Assembly: GCA_944326425.1 (NCBI GenBank) | Contig: CALVDX010000010.1 | Span: forward strand, 1 to 64,000 | Direction of reading: 5' to 3' | DNA length: 64,000 bases | Source: Candidatus Gastranaerophilales bacterium | Lineage (GTDB): Bacteria > Cyanobacteriota > Vampirovibrionia > Gastranaerophilales > Gastranaerophilaceae | Shown here: piece by piece, positions 57,398 to 64,000 of the stretch | Layout: every line of letters begins with the position of its first letter | Numbering within the stretch: position 1 is the stretch's first letter | Position numbers and translations under genes: made by a program | Notes under the pieces: generated by a model | Seen by the model: only the letters and a program-made list of their open reading frames with translations | Database searches by the model: none | What the model was told of the DNA's origin: nothing

Positions 57398-60300
57398 TCA
57401 AGTTTCGTGAAGTTCTTTAAGTCCGTTCTCAGATATAAGATTAAGCTGCCTGTTACGCTCCGCTGTAGTTATATAATCTTTTTTAAATACTTTTCCGCCG
57501 CGCTTTATTGCTTCCTCAAACATTTGTACAATATCAGGTTTAGTACAATTTTTAACGCCAAGCGCTTTAAGCCTGTAATATGTATAAATATCACTTCTGT
57601 ATTTTTCATACAATTTTTGACCGGCGGTATCAAGATTATTTAACACTTTTCGATGGGCATCATATTTACTGCCGCGAACGGTAAGTTTGTTTTCCTGAAT
57701 ATCATAGGGCACATGCTCTAATTCCGCAAATACATCGACTTCAGCATCCCTGAACTGGAGTTCCATTAAGTCGTCGCTGCCAACAACATTTAAATTCATC
57801 TGCCCCGCTGTATAGCCGGAATCTCTGGTTGAACCTTTACGGATAAAGTCATCACCGTCATAAGATACAATAGGTATTTTTTTACCTGTCCGTGCTTCTA
57901 CCGCATCTGAAATTTGATATAACTGGTTAGCAGTAAAATACGGCAGTTTTTCATCCAAGGAAGTAGAATAATTACTTATTTTTGAAATATCTATTTTGCC
58001 AGCAGATACAAGTTCTATAATTTTATCAACAAAAGCATCACTTCTGTTTTCTATCGCAATATCGCGGACTGCCAATCTCTGCTTATCAGAAAGCTGCTTC
58101 CATATTGCACCGTTAAATCCGTTTGTATAAAAATCGCTTAAGGCATCTTCAAGCGGTATACTGCTATCTCCAAACTGGTCTTTATGAGTCTGCGCAGCAT
58201 TACGAAGAATCGTTTTAACATCAATATCCGCTCTTTGGACAGGTCCGGGGATTACCCTGAACCCGTAAGAGTCTTTAACAAGGTTTGTTAATGTTGCATC
58301 AGTTAAATCTTTTACTTCTAAATCAAGGATTTCTTTTACCAGCTTGCTTTCAATCGACGATACGGATTTGCCGCGTCCGTTAATCCTGCCGTATATAGAA
58401 TTTTCACTCTGCGGAATACGCCACATACCGTGTCCTGTTTCTTCAGGTTCCGTGTCTAAATCAAAAAGTTTAGCAATAATACTTGTATTTTCTTTAGAGT
58501 TATTAAGCGTATTATCCCCCAGCATATTTGCGAAGTGGTTTACTTTGGATTTAGTATTTACATCTGTTAGAATATCAAATGCAAGTTTTATTTGAATTCT
58601 TTTTTCTTCAGGATTATCAAGGTCTTTCAGTTTCTTTAGCAATATTTTAAGGTTATCTTCAAGAATTTCGCGCTCTCTGTAAGTATATTCTGTTGTTGAA
58701 TCCATAAATTTGTTAATATCAAATTCTTTTACATTTTTTAAACCGGGAATATCTTTTAAAATATCTGTAATGTTTGTAAAGTCTTCCCTTATGGAATTAT
58801 TTATGTGTGAAATTTTAAGATTGTAATTTTCCGGCATATAAAGGACTCTTGTTGTCAGATTTTTATCTCTATCAAGATTTTTAGGCCAAGAGCCTTCAGC
58901 CTCAAAAAATGAATCAAGGTGGTAAGTATTATCCGGGAAGGTACCAATTAAGTTAATATTAGATGTAAATTCGGGGAGGTCATCATAGTTGATTTTCTGA
59001 TAAGTGCGCCCTGTTACTATCGGAACATCTTTCCCCGCTACAGCTCTGGTATAATCTTTCATATATTTAACAAATTCTTCTCTGACCAGATTATTATGAG
59101 ATTTATTTCCTGTAATTTCAAAGCCGTTAACAAGCAGAACAGGTTCATCAGTCATATTGTCGGTCATCCACAGGACTTTTGCTTTTCCGATAGTTTCACC
59201 GGAAGAATTTTTTAATTCAATGATATTATCAACAACATGTGACAGAGAATGTATAATAGCCTGTTTGTTACACCCGTCTAATGATATACAGCACTGGCAG
59301 TAATGCCCTTGAAACAGATCGCGTTTAGTATCCCGTTTCCATAAACTTATACTCAGTTCTTCTGAATCAAGAGTAGAATTGTATTCCCTTAATGTTTTTA
59401 ACCTAGCAGCAAAGTGGTCTTTTATATCTAATAAATTTTCGTTTTTTAATTGAATCCCGCATTCCTTACTAAATAAAACAAGCTGTTTGGTAAATTCCAG
59501 CAAATCAGCAGTTTTTATTTTCCCACCGTTTTTTGAATATAAAGCATGTCCATCATAGCCTACATCACAATTCTTTATGTAATTCGCAAGAAGAGTTTGT
59601 AACTTATTGTTAGAGCATATAATATTCAAATCGGAGTTCAAACTTTTTACAACCGGTTCTATAGAAGGAGCATGAGTTTTAAACGTGAAGTTTCTTACGC
59701 CGTCATACTCCATCCATTGATTAAAATCGAGTCCTGCATCTTTGAATTTTTGACGTGTTTGCAAATTTAATACTCCGTTAGGTAAATCAGGATTAAACAA
59801 AAACTCTTTGTACTTGTTATCAAGTGCTGCTGTAAGAAGGTCCCTTAACATCATATTATCGCTACGAGATAAATTCTCAGGCTTAAGAATAGAAAATACA
59901 TAAGGCAGATACGTAGTGTCCCATCCGGAGAAATCAGGAGCAATATTTTCATATTTTCCGCCTATATATTTACCGATTGTTAATTGTATTTCATCTATAA
60001 CTTTATGTACATTCAACACCCCGTTTGAAGTACATTGTTCAACAATTTTCAAAAACTCATCTGACGAAAAACTTGTGAGCGCAATTAATTGCTTAACTTC
60101 ATTATCCTTAAGCCCCTTTGTATGAAAAATCTTTTTCCAAATATCAACATAAGGTGTAGAATATAGCTCAAGAATATTGTAAATATCTTGCGCAAATTTT
60201 GTAACTGATTCATCATGCAAAAGGATACTTAAATTTCCGCGGCCAATAACATTTTCAGCCTTAATAATCTGAAAAACCATTTGTGCAATATTCTCTTGCG

Positions 60301-63220
60301 AGAACACTGTTTCAGTATCTATATTATTTAGCATTGTTGATTTTGCTTTTTCTTTGAATAAATCAATAAATTTTTCTGATTCGGAATATTTTTTTTGAAA
60401 ATCAGCAGTTAAATTTTCTCCCCTCAGCTTATTCCAAATATAGCTCATATCTTTATCATTAAGCAAATTATAGACCGCAAACTCACGAACTTCATCAGAA
60501 ATTGTTTCTCCGTTTGCAATATCACTCCAGATTAAGCTCAATTTTTCATCAGAACTTATATTTTCCAGTAGGCGGTCAAAATCTTTAGCGGTAAAAGTAC
60601 CTTTTTTATTTTTCAGTACCGATTTTATCTCTTCAGGTATACCGGACATAAAATTGTCAATAGTTTCTTTTTTTATTTTACCTAAGAGTTTACCAGCTTC
60701 TGCTTTATTCGTACAAGTTTTTAGATACTCTTCAAATTCAAAAAATGTTTTACAACCAAAGGTTTCATTATCTTTATAATATTTTTCAAATGTTTTTTCA
60801 TATAAATCAGCAGAACTATTTTGATAAAATACTCCTGCTTGCTTTTTAGCCGCTAAGTAATCAATAACCGATTTGGCTGCACATCCGCCCTGTTCTGCTG
60901 CTAGATAGCTGGCCAATATTGAAGGTGAACAAATTAATTTTCTATCTTTTATAAATAAATCTAAAGCTTTATCAGCGTCTAAATTTTCATCAAAATTTTT
61001 TGCATATGATATACGCATCAAATCATATACATCTTTAGCACCGATTACATCATAATCATAAGAAGAATTAATTTTATCAATTGATTCTAATATTTGTAAA
61101 TTTGCCTTATCTATTCGCGAGAGTGGAATATTCCATTTTTTGATATATTTATTAAGTTTATCGCCCAAAATTTTCAAATCATTTAGCCCGGCTGAGTCAT
61201 CAGCTATTTCGTTAGTATATTTGGATAATATATCAAAATTATTTTCCATAGCAAATAACACTTTATTCGGGGATTTATAATGTACATTCATTACATAAGT
61301 CAGGTGTTCAAACTTATCAAAATTTGCCTCAGCATAATTTAAAATTTTTTCTTGTACATCAATGGTATACTCTTTTGAATTTTCTAGTAATGTTTTATAA
61401 AATACTATTATCTGTTTTTTTAATGAATCACTCATTATTGAACTTTTAGCTTCTGCGCTGTCCAGAAACTTATATAACGGTTCTAAGTTTGTGTTCTGGC
61501 TAATTTTAAAGAACAATTCTCTTAAATGAGATATATCATTACTACGAAACATATCATGCTTGATTAATTCTTCCAGAAGTTTTTCCTTTTGATTGCAAAC
61601 TCTTGCGGCCAGAAGAATATCAGGGCGTGATGTATTTTGAAAATCAATCTGGTCAAGATATTTACTAAATGTATCCAGTTGTGTATCTGTTTTTATTTTG
61701 GATAGGATGTCTTTTATAAAGTTAGAATATTGAACATCGTTTATATATATCTCTCCTGATAACAGCCTGTTAAGTATAGTACAATTTTTATCGGTTAATT
61801 CGGGAAGAATATCATTTAAATCCTGTTCACTAATACGTTCTTTAACTGTATTTAAAAATACATTAACAGGAGAGTTTTCATTTTCAATTTTAGCAGGAAG
61901 TAAATGCTGTCCTTCTACATTTACATCTTGGGCAGAATTTATATCTTTGAAGGCTGGAATAGCATTATCTGTATTGTTTGTAATATTTGCAGGCAGATTA
62001 GAATTTTTATCTTTAAAAAGATGTCCTACCTTGTTTCCTGCTTTACCAGCGGCCTTAAACCCGCCGCCTATTACAGGGGAGAGAATAGCGCCGCCGGCGA
62101 GTCCGGAGATAAAGGCGTCGGAGATATCATCCCCTTCGATACCGGCGCGGAACGCAGAATCGATACCCCCGCCTAATGCGCCGTCTGCCGCCATTTCTGA
62201 AGCCTGTGCTGCTCCTCTTGCAATAAGTGTACCGCCTTTATATTCATATCCGGCTGGATTTAGAAGCGCATTTTTAGCGATTGTTTTAAGTCCTGCTTCA
62301 GAAGCTGTTTCAAATCCTTCTTTACCGAGAGTTTTAACAGCCTGGACACCGAGTGATTTAGCTGTAACCTTGCCTATTGCTCCGCCAAGCCCCGCAGTAA
62401 CAGGCGCCAGAAGTCCGGAGAACGAACCCGTTGCAAAATCTTTAGAGAATGTATCGTACTCTCTTCCGCCTGTTACAGCGTCAAGGGCTTTTACTCCGGA
62501 CTTTATCAGACCGCCACTTAATGTTGCAAGTCCTGCGCCCAATGCGATGGAGGCTCCGGCTGTAAACGGGGCCGCGGCCACTGCTGCTGTATATATCCCT
62601 ACCGCGGCAATACCTGACACAAGGTCACCGACTACATCCACAGCCATTTCCTGACCTTCTGTATACGCATCCAGTGCTTGTTCTGATTTTGTTTTAATTT
62701 CACCGTTCAGGAATTTTTCTACATTCTCTTTTGTATACTCAACTCCCGTTATATTTTTAAATATTTGAGATACATTCCCTGTTTGAAGGAGTTTTAACTC
62801 GTCTTCTCTAGCTTTTTTAATATCGTTGGTACTGTCCGTACACCAGTCGAGAAGTTTTGTATTTTTTAAGAAACTCCACGCCTTCCCAATAAATCCGTTT
62901 TTCTCTTTTTCCCCTTCTGTTTTTGTTTCTGTACTTCTTACCCTCTCTTCCAATACTTGAAGAAGGTTTGTTTCTTCCTCTTCTGTCGGGGTAAACGGTT
63001 GAGGGCTCGCGGGCGATTTTTCAAAGTCCAATCCGGCAATTTCGGGCGGTAAAGCAGCGTTGGCAAACAGTGACAATTCCTGCAGCTCATTAAGCGTGAG
63101 GTTATTGTCCTCCGCAGACAGCATTGCTGAAATGATTTCATCCTCCGCCTTTGTCCGGTACTCGGGATGTTTCTTCAGCCAAACCGTTATCTTTTCTTGT
63201 ATTGATATATTTTCGCCCAT
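57398..63220 (-). CDS. Giant protein (1940 aa) with C-terminal RelA/SpoT-like nucleotidyltransferase signature
   Basis: The N terminus is soluble and lacks a signal peptide. A Gly/Ala-rich hydrophobic region follows at about 192-400 (AAVGIYTAAVAAAPFTAGAS, GGAIGKVTAKSLG, GGGIDSAFRAGIEGDDISDA), resembling membrane-passing parts of large toxins. A long helical middle leads to a Cys cluster HYCQCCISLDGCN near 1304. The RSH-like signature is at about 1600-1850: R1616-x-K1618-x3-S1622-x3-K1626 in GRGKSVSSIESK, D1650 in VKDSYGFRVI, GY1803, and E1820-L-Q-F-R ending in E1835-H1836. In alarmone synthetases the same residues bind ATP, magnesium and the acceptor base; the E-to-H spacing (16) equals that in RelQ as I recall it. 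A stretch of about 100 extra residues splits the fold between D1650 and Y1803. The His of GYRSxH is missing (GYTAGQ). No hydrolase domain is seen. Confidence 0.78.
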   Translation of the reverse strand: MGENISIQEKITVWLKKHPEYRTKAEDEIISAMLSAEDNNLTLNELQELSLFANAALPPEIAGLDFEKSPASPQPFTPTEEEETNLLQVLEERVRSTETKTEGEKEKNGFIGKAWSFLKNTKLLDWCTDSTNDIKKAREDELKLLQTGNVSQIFKNITGVEYTKENVEKFLNGEIKTKSEQALDAYTEGQEMAVDVVGDLVSGIAAVGIYTAAVAAAPFTAGASIALGAGLATLSGGLIKSGVKALDAVTGGREYDTFSKDFATGSFSGLLAPVTAGLGGAIGKVTAKSLGVQAVKTLGKEGFETASEAGLKTIAKNALLNPAGYEYKGGTLIARGAAQASEMAADGALGGGIDSAFRAGIEGDDISDAFISGLAGGAILSPVIGGGFKAAGKAGNKVGHLFKDKNSNLPANITNNTDNAIPAFKDINSAQDVNVEGQHLLPAKIENENSPVNVFLNTVKERISEQDLNDILPELTDKNCTILNRLLSGEIYINDVQYSNFIKDILSKIKTDTQLDTFSKYLDQIDFQNTSRPDILLAARVCNQKEKLLEELIKHDMFRSNDISHLRELFFKISQNTNLEPLYKFLDSAEAKSSIMSDSLKKQIIVFYKTLLENSKEYTIDVQEKILNYAEANFDKFEHLTYVMNVHYKSPNKVLFAMENNFDILSKYTNEIADDSAGLNDLKILGDKLNKYIKKWNIPLSRIDKANLQILESIDKINSSYDYDVIGAKDVYDLMRISYAKNFDENLDADKALDLFIKDRKLICSPSILASYLAAEQGGCAAKSVIDYLAAKKQAGVFYQNSSADLYEKTFEKYYKDNETFGCKTFFEFEEYLKTCTNKAEAGKLLGKIKKETIDNFMSGIPEEIKSVLKNKKGTFTAKDFDRLLENISSDEKLSLIWSDIANGETISDEVREFAVYNLLNDKDMSYIWNKLRGENLTADFQKKYSESEKFIDLFKEKAKSTMLNNIDTETVFSQENIAQMVFQIIKAENVIGRGNLSILLHDESVTKFAQDIYNILELYSTPYVDIWKKIFHTKGLKDNEVKQLIALTSFSSDEFLKIVEQCTSNGVLNVHKVIDEIQLTIGKYIGGKYENIAPDFSGWDTTYLPYVFSILKPENLSRSDNMMLRDLLTAALDNKYKEFLFNPDLPNGVLNLQTRQKFKDAGLDFNQWMEYDGVRNFTFKTHAPSIEPVVKSLNSDLNIICSNNKLQTLLANYIKNCDVGYDGHALYSKNGGKIKTADLLEFTKQLVLFSKECGIQLKNENLLDIKDHFAARLKTLREYNSTLDSEELSISLWKRDTKRDLFQGHYCQCCISLDGCNKQAIIHSLSHVVDNIIELKNSSGETIGKAKVLWMTDNMTDEPVLLVNGFEITGNKSHNNLVREEFVKYMKDYTRAVAGKDVPIVTGRTYQKINYDDLPEFTSNINLIGTFPDNTYHLDSFFEAEGSWPKNLDRDKNLTTRVLYMPENYNLKISHINNSIREDFTNITDILKDIPGLKNVKEFDINKFMDSTTEYTYREREILEDNLKILLKKLKDLDNPEEKRIQIKLAFDILTDVNTKSKVNHFANMLGDNTLNNSKENTSIIAKLFDLDTEPEETGHGMWRIPQSENSIYGRINGRGKSVSSIESKLVKEILDLEVKDLTDATLTNLVKDSYGFRVIPGPVQRADIDVKTILRNAAQTHKDQFGDSSIPLEDALSDFYTNGFNGAIWKQLSDKQRLAVRDIAIENRSDAFVDKIIELVSAGKIDISKISNYSTSLDEKLPYFTANQLYQISDAVEARTGKKIPIVSYDGDDFIRKGSTRDSGYTAGQMNLNVVGSDDLMELQFRDAEVDVFAELEHVPYDIQENKLTVRGSKYDAHRKVLNNLDTAGQKLYEKYRSDIYTYYRLKALGVKNCTKPDIVQMFEEAIKRGGKVFKKDYITTAERNRQLNLISENGLKELHET

Positions 63221-63293
63221 ATAAATACAGCCGTTCCTTCTGGTTTCTTTTACGGCATATTCACAGGTTTTCTTTAATATTTTCGGGATAAGT

Positions 63294-63311
63294 TTTACAA
63301 TTTGTTACAAT
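63294..63311 (-). promoter_or_regulatory. HLR1-type box upstream of the giant RSH-like gene
   Basis: TTTACAAT and GTTACAAT are separated by two bases; both are perfect HLR1 half-sites. The box faces the minus-strand gene starting 73 bases away, with the same relative orientation as the other boxes. Confidence 0.6.
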
Positions 63312-63347
63312 TCTTGGGAAATAACTTTATACTATAAAACATCTTTT

Positions 63348-64000
<653 letters not shown>

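Noticed and set aside
61947-62654. Long antisense frame (235 codons) opposite the giant protein gene
   Set aside because: It mirrors the Gly/Ala-rich coding region of the giant gene, which gives long Pro/Ala/Ser-rich antisense frames; no promoter or ribosome site.

Overview
The window looks like chromosome of a non-photosynthetic relative of Cyanobacteria (Melainabacteria / Vampirovibrionia, probably a gut Gastranaerophilales-type lineage). The RNA polymerase beta' subunit is split into rpoC1 and rpoC2, a trait of the cyanobacterial lineage; the DNA is AT-rich; there is a DUF3326 protein of the kind known from cyanobacteria; and no photosynthesis gene is present. The species name is inference.

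Layout. 1-5749: rpoB-rpoC1-rpoC2 operon (minus). 6034-12246: an unknown protein, an SLH-domain surface protein, DUF3326 plus a pilin-like protein, and mlaD-upp. 12342-14191: two small lineage-specific genes, the first behind an unbroken 76-base poly(A) tract. 14317-16985: PLP enzyme, rsmH and an FtsL-like protein. 17423-25716: a sigma-70 factor, a membrane-anchored GH77-like glucanotransferase, Skp/OmpH, GH57, uppS and rdgB. 25946-38634: large lineage-specific proteins (775 aa, and a 1215-aa repeat protein with a lipobox-like site), ctpA, dnaK, and an operon of unknown genes. 38749-43355: fliD and minCDE. 43440-46754: yebC-ssb-DUF1537 kinase-pdxA. 46870-52836: glutaredoxin, a five-gene signalling operon (HD-GYP, TPR, two response regulators, pentapeptide protein) and a glycosyltransferase. 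52896-56765: gyrB-adk-map. 56944-63220: a 1940-aa protein with a RelA/SpoT-like synthetase signature near its C terminus, and a small downstream gene. 63399-64000: start of leuS.

Two observations stand out. First, at least ten intergenic sites match the cyanobacterial HLR1 box: two TTACA half-sites one helical turn apart, the known target of the response regulator RpaB. Each can be assigned to a downstream gene, and all ten have the same orientation relative to it. Nine precede lineage-specific genes (coiled-coil, repeat, membrane or giant proteins) and one precedes rpoB. This suggests that an HLR1/RpaB-type regulon persists without photosynthesis and has been turned over to surface or effector-like genes. 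Second, the 1940-aa protein carries the complete R-x-K-x3-S-x3-K nucleotide-binding motif, the metal-binding Asp and the E-x-Q-x-R...EH segment of alarmone synthetases. It would be an unusual giant RSH-like protein, possibly a nucleotide-transferring effector with a small partner gene.

I saw no tRNA, rRNA, CRISPR array, riboswitch or complete insertion sequence by eye. The two gene-free stretches over 300 bp (12879-13459 and 16986-17422) hold repeat-like, hairpin-rich DNA.
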